A stretch of DNA of 51,458 nucleotides from Acidobacteriota bacterium (lineage in GTDB: Bacteria; Acidobacteriota; Thermoanaerobaculia; Multivoradales; JAHEKO01), in NCBI GenBank assembly GCA_029862975.1, contig JAOTWP010000011.1, forward strand, positions 1-51,458, in the 5' to 3' direction. Positions 1-7,220 of this stretch are shown in pieces. Every line of letters starts with the position of its first letter. Position 1 is the first letter of the stretch. A program made the position numbers and the translations under genes. The notes under the pieces were generated by a model. That model did not search any database. It was given only the letters and a program-made list of their open reading frames with translations, and was not told where the DNA came from.

Positions 1-426
1 CAGCAGCAGGAAGCGGTCGGAGGCCGGGAGCCGCGCCAGGAGTCGCGCCGCGTCGAGCCGCGCGTCGGCACCGCTCGGCGGCGCCGCGACGTCGCCGGGC
101 AGCTCCGTCTCCGGCGTGAGCCGGCGCAGGCGCATGTAACAGGCGTTGAGGCACACGCGCGTCAGCCAGTGCTCGAAGGGCGCCTCGGAGCGGTAGGTTT
201 CGAGCTTGCGCCAGGCCGCGAGGAACGTCTCCTGGGCGGCCTCCTCGACGTCCTCGGGGCGGCGGAAGAACCTCCCGGCCAGCTTGAAGACCCGTTGCTG
301 GTGGCGCTCGACGAGCGTCCCGAAGGCGTCGCGGTCGCCCTTGCGCGCCGCCTCGACGAGCGGGGCGTCCCGGTCGGGGAGGGCGTCGGCGACCAGGTCG
401 GGCATGGATAGAGTCAGGCCGTCCAT
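1..426 (-). CDS. ECF-type RNA polymerase sigma factor (C-terminus cut by window edge)
   Basis: Reading leftward from position 426 (or an in-frame ATG at 405) gives an open frame to the window edge. The product has a classic sigma-70 region 2: an acidic first helix, 'DAFGTLVERHQQRVFKLAGRF', then 'RRPEDVEEAAQETFLAAWRK' and 'FEHWLTRVCLNACYMRLRR', which matches the core-binding and -10-recognition helices of ECF sigma factors. Region 4 begins around the edge ('LLARLPASDRFLLLL') and its helix-turn-helix lies outside the window. It is divergent from the Spy/CpxP-like gene at 657, with a 230-nt shared upstream region. Neither possible start has a good Shine-Dalgarno, so the exact start is uncertain. 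Family assignment is secure; the regulon is unknown. Confidence 0.88.
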   Translation of the reverse strand, partial: MDGLTLSMPDLVADALPDRDAPLVEAARKGDRDAFGTLVERHQQRVFKLAGRFFRRPEDVEEAAQETFLAAWRKLETYRSEAPFEHWLTRVCLNACYMRLRRLTPETELPGDVAAPPSGADARLDAARLLARLPASDRFLLL

Positions 427-656
427 CTCTCTGCTGCGGGGGTTCCGGGCGCCTCCACCTGCCCTCCAATTCCATAGATGCGTCGCGTCGCGCGGGGGTT
501 ACACCCGGTCGGCGGCCGGCCGGTGCGCCGCCGCCAGCATACCCGAGCCGAGTAACCGATTGGCCGGTCGGCGCATCTTCCCGGATGAGAGCCTGGCGAG
601 ACGATCCGCGACGGAACGACGCCCGGGAACGACAATCGACGAAAGGACGAGAGACC

Positions 657-1178
657 ATGCGAAGGACGACGGCACTCTGGACGGGGCTGGCACTGGCCCT
701 CGGAATCACGGCGGCGGCGAGCGCCGGCGACGGCCACGGCAGGCACGGGCGAGGCTTCTTCGGCGACCCCGCGAGGATGGAGGAGCACCACGCCGAGCGC
801 TTCGAGCGCGTCGCGGCCTTCCTCGATCTGAGCGAGCAGCAGGTCGACCAGTGGCAGACCCTGCACGCGGGGCGGGTGGAGGCCATGCAGGCCCGCCACG
901 AGGAGCTGGAGGCGCTGCACGAGCGGATCCGGGAGCTGGCGGAGGCGGCCGACCCCGACGCCGCCGCCGTGGGCGAGCTCGTCATCGAGGCGCACCGCAA
1001 GATGGCCGCGGCGCGGGCGGAGGGCGAGGCCCTGCACGCGGAGGCCCTGGCGCTCCTCACGCCCGAGCAGCGGGAGCGCTTCGAGGCGATGCAGCACCTG
1101 CGCGGAGGGCCGCGCGGCGACGGACCGTGGGGACACGGCCGGCACCTGCGTCATCACGGCGCGCCACGGCCCGAGTGA
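657..1178 (+). CDS. Spy/CpxP-like periplasmic LTxxQ-motif protein
   Basis: A 173-residue exported protein. Residues 1-23 form a signal peptide (MRR start, hydrophobic core, A-S-A cleavage site). The mature part is mostly charged alpha-helix with 'LDLSEQQV' (56-63) and 'LTPEQRERF' (134-142), the paired LTxxQ-type motifs of Spy/CpxP/CnrX relatives. It has a His/Gly-rich start (residues 24-35) and a His-rich tail (160-168), compatible with metal binding. The ATG at 657 was chosen because GAAAGGACGAGAG lies just upstream and the signal peptide begins there. The family includes periplasmic chaperones and metal sensors that act with ECF sigma systems; the divergent ECF gene at 1-426 is suggestive. 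A hairpin terminator follows at 1223. Confidence 0.85.
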   Translation: MRRTTALWTGLALALGITAAASAGDGHGRHGRGFFGDPARMEEHHAERFERVAAFLDLSEQQVDQWQTLHAGRVEAMQARHEELEALHERIRELAEAADPDAAAVGELVIEAHRKMAAARAEGEALHAEALALLTPEQRERFEAMQHLRGGPRGDGPWGHGRHLRHHGAPRPE

Positions 1179-1222
1179 CGGGGGCGCCCTGCCGCGCCAG
1201 CCGCGGCGCCGCCAGCCACGAG

Positions 1223-1256
1223 CCGCGATCGGTGGAGTCGCCGATCGCGGTTTCTC
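1223..1256 (+). terminator. Rho-independent terminator after the Spy-like gene
   Basis: CCGCGATCGG (1223-1232), an 8-nt loop and CCGATCGCGG (1241-1250) form a perfect 10-bp stem followed by TTTCTC. It lies 45 nt past the Spy-like stop codon and is one of the few hairpins here with a T-tract. Confidence 0.7.
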
Positions 1257-1262
1257 TATGAT
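1257..1262 (+). promoter_or_regulatory. -10-like TATGAT placed for a leaderless transcript
   Basis: TATGAT sits right after the terminator and 6 nt before the GTG at 1269, the same geometry seen at a dozen other genes in the window. No clear -35 element is visible. Confidence 0.5.
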
Positions 1263-1268
1263 GGCGCC

Positions 1269-1370
1269 GTGCTGCGGGTCCGCCCAGACTTCGACGCGAC
1301 GCCGGACACCGGCCGTGCCGGTGCGCCGCGCTGCCCACCCGGGATCTACTGCCAGGCCTGCCGCCGATGA
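1269..1370 (+). CDS. Small 33-residue ORF with a Cys-rich tail, coupled to the next gene
   Basis: A GTG-started ORF encodes 33 residues ending in C-P-P-G-I-Y-C-Q-A-C-R-R, with three cysteines (22, 28, 31) spaced C-x5-C-x2-C. Three features suggest it is real: a TATGAT hexamer 6 nt before the start, an ATGA overlap of its stop with the start of the gene at 1367, and a terminator insulating it from the gene before. I do not recognise the peptide. It could be a metal-binding or redox micro-protein, or a leader peptide whose translation couples that of the HD-like gene. It is too short to trust coding statistics, so confidence is moderate. Confidence 0.45.
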   Translation: MLRVRPDFDATPDTGRAGAPRCPPGIYCQACRR

Positions 1371-1939
1371 GCTCGCCGGCGAGCCTGGCCCCCGGCACGC
1401 GGGCGCGGGTCGAGGAGTACGTGCGGCCGCTCTACACCGAGCTCGACGGCGTCGACACGTTCGGCCGGGTGGCGCGGGTCGAGCGGCGGCTGGCCCGGCT
1501 GGCCGAGGGCGGCGGCCACGACGCGGAGCTGCTCGAGCTCATGGCCCTCTTCCACGGCGTCGTGCCCAGGCTTGGCAGCCTGGCGGGCGGCGGCCGCTGG
1601 CAGCTCTTCCTGCGCGGCCTGGGCGTGCCGCCGGTGCGGATCGCGCGGCTGCGCTCGGCGCTCGGCCGCTATGCGGAGGCGCCGCGGAGCCGGGAGGAAG
1701 AGCTGCTGCACGACGCCGTGCTGCTCGAGCGCACCGGCGTGCGGGCTGCCGTGGCGCGCCTGCTGGCCGCCGGCCGGCGCAAGGCGGCTCTCGATCGGGC
1801 GCTCGCGCAGCTCGACGCCGGTCCCGACCCCGAGCGCTTTCGCACGGCCGTCGGGCGGGAGCTCGCGACCGTCCGCCACGCCGCCGCCGCCGAGTGGATC
1901 GCCCGGCTGCGCGAGCTGGCGGCGCAGGAGGAGCCCTGA
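1367..1939 (+). CDS. Degenerate HD-domain-like protein (likely pseudo-phosphohydrolase)
   Basis: A 190-residue, mostly helical soluble protein without signal peptide. Its layout resembles small HD-superfamily hydrolases: an N-terminal helix ('VEEYVRPLY', 15-23), a position equivalent to HDxxH that reads V29-D30-T-F-G33, a helix 'LLELMALFHG' where the HD pair is H63-G64, and 'LLHDAVLLERTG' (113-124) resembling the family's 'LQDADKLDALG' segment with D116 kept. Most metal ligands are therefore missing, which predicts a non-catalytic or altered protein. Its start overlaps the stop of the 33-residue ORF (ATGA). The HD assignment rests on motif layout alone and needs a profile search. An unrelated helical protein is the alternative. 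Confidence 0.55.
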   Translation: MSSPASLAPGTRARVEEYVRPLYTELDGVDTFGRVARVERRLARLAEGGGHDAELLELMALFHGVVPRLGSLAGGGRWQLFLRGLGVPPVRIARLRSALGRYAEAPRSREEELLHDAVLLERTGVRAAVARLLAAGRRKAALDRALAQLDAGPDPERFRTAVGRELATVRHAAAAEWIARLRELAAQEEP

Positions 1940-2027
1940 GAGCCGGGAGCGGTCCCGCCGCGGCCGGCCGGCCGGGGGCGTCGAGACGAGCGTAGGCCGC
2001 CCCGCCGCGGGGGCGTTCGAGCGATGG

Positions 2028-2033
2028 TATCGT
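2028..2033 (+). promoter_or_regulatory. -10-like TATCGT before the ECF sigma gene
   Basis: TATCGT lies 11 nt before the ATG at 2045 and inside the reading frame that would start at 2024, which argues for 2045 as the start on a leaderless mRNA. Confidence 0.4.
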
Positions 2034-2044
2034 CCTCGAGTTCC

Positions 2045-2638
2045 ATGCAACCGGCACCGGCCAGCCCAAGTCTCCGCGCCGTCGAGGAGCGGCAGCTCGT
2101 CGCCCAGATGGCCCGCGGCGACGAGGGAGCGCTGGCCCGGCTCTACGAGCGCTACGCCTCGCTGCTGCTGGCGCTCGCGATCCGGGTCGTGGGCGACCCC
2201 GCCGAGGGCGAGGAGGTGGTGCAGGAGGCGTTCCTCCAGGCCTGGCGGCAGGCGGAGCGCTACGTGCCGGAGCGCTCCTCGGTGTCCACCTGGCTGGTCA
2301 TGATGACGCGCAGCCGGGCGATCGACCGCATCCGCAGCCGCAACGTGAAGGAGCGGGCGCTGGCGGCGGCGCAGCGCGAGGAGACGCGGACCCATGAATC
2401 CCCCTCCGGGGCGCGCAACGTATTGCAGGGCGAGAGGTCGAAGCGGCTTCGTCGCGAGCTGGCCGAGCTGCCCGCGGAGCAGCGGCAGGTCCTCGAGCTT
2501 GCGTTTTTCTCCGGGCTGACCCAGCGCGAGATCGCGGCCGAGACCGGCATCCCCCTCGGCACGGTGAAGACGCGGACGCTCTTGGCGATGAAGAAACTGC
2601 GGAGCGCACTCGAGAAAGATCTGGGAGACCTGCTGTGA
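2045..2638 (+). CDS. ECF sigma factor (SigK-like)
   Basis: A 197-residue sigma factor. Region 2 spans about 28-100 ('ALARLYERYASLLLALAIRVVGD', 'GEEVVQEAFLQAWRQ', 'STWLVMMTRSRAIDRIRSR'). Region 4 spans about 135-190 with 'ELPAEQRQVLELAFFSGLTQ' and 'IPLGTVKTRTLLAMKKLR', the DNA-binding helix-turn-helix. The sequence is closest in style to SigK/SigL-type factors that pair with RskA. The partner anti-sigma starts at 2635 with a GTGA overlap, so the two are translationally coupled. An in-frame ATG at 2024 would add seven residues (a Ser-rich stretch), but the TATCGT hexamer at 2028 favours 2045. Signal and regulon are not visible. Confidence 0.93.
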   Translation: MQPAPASPSLRAVEERQLVAQMARGDEGALARLYERYASLLLALAIRVVGDPAEGEEVVQEAFLQAWRQAERYVPERSSVSTWLVMMTRSRAIDRIRSRNVKERALAAAQREETRTHESPSGARNVLQGERSKRLRRELAELPAEQRQVLELAFFSGLTQREIAAETGIPLGTVKTRTLLAMKKLRSALEKDLGDLL

Positions 2639-3420
2639 AGGCCGGCCGGGACGAGCTCGATTGGGCGCCCGACCTCGACGGGCCGGAGCGCGACCAGGTC
2701 GACGGCTGGAGCGGGCTCTCGGCCGCCGAGCGCGCCGACGTCGAGCGCCGGAATCTCGAGGTCTGCGGCCTGCTCCCCTGGGCTCTCGACCCGGTCGAGC
2801 CTTCGCCGCGCCTGGCCGCGGCGATCCTCGAGCGGGCCGCGGGATCGAAGGCGGCGGCCTTCCCGAGCGCGCCGCGCCGGCCGCGCTCCTGGCTGCTGCC
2901 GCTGGCGGCGGCGCTGGCGGTGGTGGCGATCGGGGTCGCCGCCAACCTGGCGCGCACCGCGCGCCAGCAGCGCCTCGAGCTGGCGGCCCTCGCCTCGCGG
3001 GTCGAGGAGCTGGCGCGGGACGCGGTCGAGTTCGAGGACGGGCTCGCCCGCGCGCTGCAGAACCTGCGGCTGGTGAGCAGCCGCGGGGTCGAGATCTGCC
3101 CGCTGCGTCCGGTGGCGGACGCCGCCGGCACGGACGAGCCCCACGGGCTGCTCTTCGTGGCCGCCGACCACCAGCACTGGTACGTCCGGGTGAGCGGCCT
3201 ACCGACCGCGCCCGACCGCTTCTACCGCCTCTGGTTCGAGGGGCCGGACGGCACCCTGATCCCGGCCGGGAACCTCGCCGGCGACGAGCTCGAGCTCTCC
3301 TCGCCCACCATGCCGGAGGGCACCCGGGCCGCCTACGTCACCCTCGAGACCGAGCCCTCGCCCGCCGCCCCGAGCGGCGAGATCGTGCTCTCCGGGGCCG
3401 AAATGATCCGCCTGCTCTAG
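2635..3420 (+). CDS. RskA-like transmembrane anti-sigma factor
   Basis: A 261-residue single-pass membrane protein beginning with GTG inside the sigma gene's stop codon. The cytoplasmic N-terminus (1-84) should bind the sigma factor. It lacks the HxxxCxxC zinc motif of ZAS anti-sigmas, as RskA-type proteins often do. One TM helix spans about 85-106, followed by a helical, probably coiled stretch (107-150). The C-terminal domain (about 155-261, with 'HWYVRVSGLPTAPDRFYRLWFEGPDG' split by turns) looks like the RskA beta-sandwich. Coupling with the sigma gene gives a stoichiometric pair. It converges with the SDR gene, 8 nt away. The release signal (protease and cue) is unknown. Confidence 0.9.
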   Translation: MKAGRDELDWAPDLDGPERDQVDGWSGLSAAERADVERRNLEVCGLLPWALDPVEPSPRLAAAILERAAGSKAAAFPSAPRRPRSWLLPLAAALAVVAIGVAANLARTARQQRLELAALASRVEELARDAVEFEDGLARALQNLRLVSSRGVEICPLRPVADAAGTDEPHGLLFVAADHQHWYVRVSGLPTAPDRFYRLWFEGPDGTLIPAGNLAGDELELSSPTMPEGTRAAYVTLETEPSPAAPSGEIVLSGAEMIRLL

Positions 3421-3428
3421 GTCTTCCT

Positions 3429-4151
3429 CTAGCCTCGCGGCGGCCGCGAGGGGCGCAGCTCGATGCGGCTCGGGAGCGCGCGCGCCGGGTAGCGCAGGAG
3501 GTCGAGGACGGCTCTCGCGACGTCTTCGGGCGCCAGCATCCAGTCCGTGCTGCTGCGCCGCGAGGGCGGCCGGAAGTCGGTGTCCACGCTGCCCGGCAGG
3601 ATGGCCGTGACCCGGATGCCGTGATGGCGCAGGTCGAGCATGGCGGCCTCCGAGAGGCCGAGCAGGCCGAACTTGCTGGCGTTGTAGGCGGCGCCGCCGG
3701 CGATGGCGTTCTTGGCCGCCAGCGAGGCGATGTTGACGATCCAGCCGTCGCCCTGCTCGAGCATGACGCGGGAGACGGCGCGCAGCGCGTAGAAGGCGCC
3801 GTTCAAGTTGGTCTCGACGACCTCGCGCCAGGCGTCGCCGGCGAGCGAGTCGACCGGCCCGAAGCGGCCGAGGCCGGCGTTGTTGACGAGGCAGTCGATC
3901 CGCCCGGAGCGGGCCGCGACCTGCTCGACGAGGGAATTCACGGCGTCCTGCGAGCGTATGTCCACGGCGTGGCCGTGGACGCGGCCTTCGTGGGCCTCCT
4001 CGAGGGCCGCGAGGGTGCGCTCCACCGACTCCGGTGAGAGACTGCAGAAATGGACGACCCACCCCTCCGCGAGGAGTGCCTCGACGACGGCGCGCCCGAT
4101 TCCCCGGCTACCGCCCGTGACCAGGGCGACGGATCCGCGGTCAGAGCTCAT
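3429..4151 (-). CDS. Short-chain dehydrogenase/reductase (SDR)
   Basis: A 240-residue classical SDR. The NAD(P)-binding glycine motif TGGSRGIG is at 12-19, the NNAG motif at 90-93, and the catalytic S143, Y156 and K160 fall in 'NIASLAAKNAIAGGAAYNASK'. The 'PGSVDTDF' stretch after the active site is typical of the fold. Length and motifs match FabG-like reductases, but nothing nearby identifies the substrate. It appears to be a stand-alone transcript, with an extended -10 (TGCTAGAGT) 8 nt before the ATG and no Shine-Dalgarno, suggesting leaderless expression. NADPH preference is plausible from the Arg in the glycine loop but not established. Confidence 0.93.
   Translation of the reverse strand: MSSDRGSVALVTGGSRGIGRAVVEALLAEGWVVHFCSLSPESVERTLAALEEAHEGRVHGHAVDIRSQDAVNSLVEQVAARSGRIDCLVNNAGLGRFGPVDSLAGDAWREVVETNLNGAFYALRAVSRVMLEQGDGWIVNIASLAAKNAIAGGAAYNASKFGLLGLSEAAMLDLRHHGIRVTAILPGSVDTDFRPPSRRSSTDWMLAPEDVARAVLDLLRYPARALPSRIELRPSRPPRG
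3433..3451. terminator. Hairpin between convergent anti-sigma and SDR genes
   Basis: CCTCGCGG, a 3-nt loop and CCGCGAGG form a perfect 8-bp stem just past the anti-sigma stop and inside the last codons of the SDR gene. There is no T-tract, so its role as a terminator is tentative. Confidence 0.3.
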
Positions 4152-4159
4152 GGCGCGCT

Positions 4160-4165
4160 ACTCTA
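4160..4165 (-). promoter_or_regulatory. Extended -10 (TGC-TAGAGT) of the SDR gene
   Basis: On the minus strand TAGAGT, preceded by TGC, lies 8 nt before the ATG at 4151. The same nonamer TGCTAGAGT precedes the alpha/beta hydrolase at 10693. Confidence 0.55.
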
Positions 4166-4213
4166 GCAGCGAGGATGGGTGAATCCGCCGGAGCCGCCGT
4201 GCCGAATTCTCTC

Positions 4214-4219
4214 TAGAAT
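4214..4219 (+). promoter_or_regulatory. -10-like TAGAAT of the zinc protease gene
   Basis: TAGAAT lies 32 nt before the ATG at 4252. Unlike the leaderless cases, this leaves a short leader containing AGGAG. Confidence 0.45.
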
Positions 4220-4251
4220 ACGTCCTCGGATACGCCGAGATAGGAGAAGAA

Positions 4252-4926
4252 ATGCTGTTCGACCCCATGTACCTCATCTTCGTCGGTCCCGCGATGCTGC
4301 TGGCTCTGTGGGCCAGCTTCCGCACCAAGCAAGCCTTCAAGAAGTACTCCCAGGTGCGCACGATGCGCGGGCTGACCGGGGCGCAGGCCGCCGAGCTCCT
4401 GCTCGAGACAGCGGGCATCGACGACGTGAAGGTCGTGCCCACGGGCGGAGTGCTCTCCGACCACTACAACCCGGTCACCAAGACCCTGGCGCTGTCCGAG
4501 CCGGTCTTCGCCTCCAACTCCGTGGCCGCCGTGGGGGTGGCCTGCCACGAGGCCGGGCACGCGATCCAGCACGCCCAGCACTACGCGCCGCTGTGGGCGC
4601 GCTCGGCCCTGGTGCCGACCGCCAACATCGGCTCGAAGCTCGGCTACTGGGTGATGATCGCCGGCCTGTTCCTGCAATCGCCGAACACGATCCTCGTGGG
4701 CGCCGCGCTCTTCGCGTTGCTGCTCGTCTTCCAGATCGTCACCCTGCCCGTCGAGTTCGACGCTTCGAACCGGGCGAAGGCGCTGGCGTTCGAGAACGGC
4801 CTCGTCACGGCGCAGGAGCGCGAAGGCATGGCGAGCGTGCTCAACGCCGCGGCCCTGACCTACGTGGCGGCGGCGATCTCCACCCTGATGACGCTCCTCT
4901 ACTTCCTGAGCCGGGCCCGCCGCTGA
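4252..4926 (+). CDS. YugP-type membrane zinc metallopeptidase
   Basis: A 224-residue membrane protein with the neutral zinc metallopeptidase signature HEAGH at 99-103, next to 'GVACHEAGHAIQHA'. Hydrophobic segments lie at about 5-22, 128-165 and 200-218, the usual arrangement of the YugP/DUF-type family, whose members are about 225 residues long. The conserved N-terminal 'MRGLTGAQAAELLLETAGI' and the later 'FDASNRAKALAFENGL' also match the family. The start is supported by TAGGAG 9 nt upstream. Substrates of the family are poorly known. It is monocistronic and convergent with the phosphohexomutase gene. Confidence 0.92.
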   Translation: MLFDPMYLIFVGPAMLLALWASFRTKQAFKKYSQVRTMRGLTGAQAAELLLETAGIDDVKVVPTGGVLSDHYNPVTKTLALSEPVFASNSVAAVGVACHEAGHAIQHAQHYAPLWARSALVPTANIGSKLGYWVMIAGLFLQSPNTILVGAALFALLLVFQIVTLPVEFDASNRAKALAFENGLVTAQEREGMASVLNAAALTYVAAAISTLMTLLYFLSRARR

Positions 4927-4951
4927 GCGGCCCCGGGGGTCTTCGGACAGG

Positions 4952-7159
4952 CTAGGAGCGCGACTGCGCCCAGTCGCGCAGCTCGTGGAAGCGGGCCCGC
5001 GGCGCGAGGGCCTCGGCCCAACCGGAGCAGAGGAAGGCGACGGGCCCCTTGAGCGCGGGGAGCGGATCGCTTCCCGGGGTGAGCGCCCGGGCGCTTTCCC
5101 GCAGCCATTCGAGCAGGCTCGCGAGGTCGGCGAAGCGCTCGCCGTCCACCGCCTTCTCGAGCTGCGGCACGATCTCGTTCTGGAAGACCAGCTTGCGGTC
5201 GAGGTCCACGATGTCGGGGAGCAAGAGCGCGGCCTCGCCGACCGCGAGCCCGATCCGCTCCAGGAGCTCGTTGTACACCCGCCGGGCGGTCCCGTCGGCC
5301 CGCTCGCGCACAGCCGCCAGGAGCTCCCGGCCGCGCAGGCCGGCGGCGGCGGCCGTGGGCAGCACCTCGCAGTAGAGCTTGAGCTTCGGCTCCGTGCCGG
5401 ACGGCCGGACGGTCACGACGAGGGAGTCGGCGATGAACTGCACGACGTTGCGCGGCAGGCGCTCCGTCTCGCTGACGAACCGCCCGAACGGCCCGCTCTC
5501 GTCCCAGCAGTCGACGAACCGCGCGACCTCCTGGCCGCCGATCGTCGCCGGCGGCGCGGCGCGCAGGGACGCCATGATCGCGTCCCGCTTGCCCACACCG
5601 TCGGCGCCGCTCATCATGATCGAGCGGTTGACGCTGTCGAAGCCGCCGAGCTCCTCCAGGATCCCGACGTAGTAGTCGAGGAGGTTCCTGCCCTCGCTCT
5701 GCTGCATCTGGTGAAGGGCCGCCAGGTACATGCAGGCGGGGGTGCTGTCCTTGTCCCGGATCCCCGGCGCGACGAGCACGCCGTGGCTCTCCTCGGCCGC
5801 GAGGACGAGGTCGGCGGGCGAGAAGGGCAGGCCGCGGTAGCCGGCCCCCGATTCGAGCCGCTTGAGCACGTCGGCGATGTACTTGAAGCCCACGAGGAGG
5901 TCGTCGACGACGGCCGAGCCGCCGGCCTGCTCGACGATGCGGCCGAGGATCTTCGTCGTGACCAGCGTCTCGAGCACCAGGCCGCGGCGCCGGGGGCCGC
6001 GCGGGTCGAGCATCAGGAAGTAGCCCAGGACGGCGGCGATCTGATTGCCGTCGAAGTGGTACCAGGTGCCGTCCGCGAGCTTCACCTCGACGCCGACGCG
6101 GTCGGCGTCCGGATCGCTCGAGAGCACGATCGTCGAGCTCACCGAGTCCGCGAACGCCCGGGCCGGCTGCGTGGACTGCGGCACCTCGGGATTGGGGGCC
6201 TTGAAGGGGATGACCGTGAACCCGCCGTCGGGCCCCTCGTCGGGCGGCGTCAGCATCGGGAACCCCAGCTCGACGAGCACCTCGCCGACGGTGGTCAGCC
6301 CGGCGCCGCACAGCGGCGTGTAGACGACGGGGTGGGCGTTCGGGCGGTGCACGTCGGCGTAGAGCTGCCGGTAGGTGTCGAGGTAGCGCCGGTGGAGCTC
6401 GGCGGGGATCGGGCGCACGAGGCCGCGGTCGAGCGCCTCGGCGAACGAGGTCCGGCGGACCTCCGTCACCCGGCTCATCGCGTCGACGAGCACTTGGTCC
6501 GCCGGCGCGACGGGCTGGCTTCCCTGCTCGTCGTAGACCTTGACCCCGTTGTCGTCCGGCGGGTTGTGGGACGCGGAGAGGTTGATGCCGCCCTGCGCGT
6601 CGAGCTGGCGGATGAGGAAGGAGAGCTCCGGGGTGGTCAGGACGGCGTCCGCGCGCTCCGGCTGCTGGAAGAACGCCGTGATGCCGTTGCCGGCGTAGAT
6701 CTCGCACGCCAGCCTGCCGAAGCTGCGCGACGAGGCGCCGAGCAGCGGATGCGGTCGCGGCCGCCCGGCGAGAAACCCGTACACGCCGGCGACGTCGTTG
6801 AAGACCCGCACGTCGTTGGCCACGATCACCGCGAGGCCCTCGGGGCGCTCGAAGTTGGCCAGCAGGTAGTCGCAATGCCCCTGGGCCGTCATCGCCACCG
6901 TCGTGGCGTTGATCCGGTTGGGGCCATAGCCCACCGGGCCGCGCCGGCCTCCCGTGCCGAACGGCAGGACCTGCCAGAAGGCGTCGAAGAGGAGTCCCAG
7001 AAGGTCTTCCCGGAAGTGCAGGGAGAGGACGTCGACGTCGACGAGCGGCACCTCGCCGCCGGCCCAGCGCCGCAGGTTGTGCGCGGCCTGGGCCCCCTGC
7101 GGGCCGTAGGTTGCCGCGAGGCGGCTCGCGACCGTCTCGAGATCGAGGGATTCTGGCAT
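4952..7159 (-). CDS. Phosphohexomutase (phosphoglucomutase/phosphomannomutase family)
   Basis: A 735-residue alpha-D-phosphohexomutase. 'FGTGGRRGPVG' near 67-77 is the entry motif; the phospho-serine loop SASHNP is at 195-200; the metal-binding DPDADR is at 349-354; the sugar-binding EESHG is at 456-460; and the phosphate-binding RPSGTEPK is at 585-592. All four active-site loops are present, so an active enzyme interconverting hexose 1- and 6-phosphates is expected. About 100 residues beyond the last domain are extra compared with typical members. The ATG at 7159 is preferred over one 14 codons upstream because AGGAG lies 8 nt before it. It follows the YvcK-HAD gene on the same strand (61-nt gap). 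Confidence 0.92.
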   Translation of the reverse strand: MPESLDLETVASRLAATYGPQGAQAAHNLRRWAGGEVPLVDVDVLSLHFREDLLGLLFDAFWQVLPFGTGGRRGPVGYGPNRINATTVAMTAQGHCDYLLANFERPEGLAVIVANDVRVFNDVAGVYGFLAGRPRPHPLLGASSRSFGRLACEIYAGNGITAFFQQPERADAVLTTPELSFLIRQLDAQGGINLSASHNPPDDNGVKVYDEQGSQPVAPADQVLVDAMSRVTEVRRTSFAEALDRGLVRPIPAELHRRYLDTYRQLYADVHRPNAHPVVYTPLCGAGLTTVGEVLVELGFPMLTPPDEGPDGGFTVIPFKAPNPEVPQSTQPARAFADSVSSTIVLSSDPDADRVGVEVKLADGTWYHFDGNQIAAVLGYFLMLDPRGPRRRGLVLETLVTTKILGRIVEQAGGSAVVDDLLVGFKYIADVLKRLESGAGYRGLPFSPADLVLAAEESHGVLVAPGIRDKDSTPACMYLAALHQMQQSEGRNLLDYYVGILEELGGFDSVNRSIMMSGADGVGKRDAIMASLRAAPPATIGGQEVARFVDCWDESGPFGRFVSETERLPRNVVQFIADSLVVTVRPSGTEPKLKLYCEVLPTAAAAGLRGRELLAAVRERADGTARRVYNELLERIGLAVGEAALLLPDIVDLDRKLVFQNEIVPQLEKAVDGERFADLASLLEWLRESARALTPGSDPLPALKGPVAFLCSGWAEALAPRARFHELRDWAQSRS

Positions 7160-7220
7160 GGCGTCTCCTGTCAGGGTTGCGTTCGGGTCTCCGGCCGGCA
7201 TGCCGGGATTCGGCGCCGGG

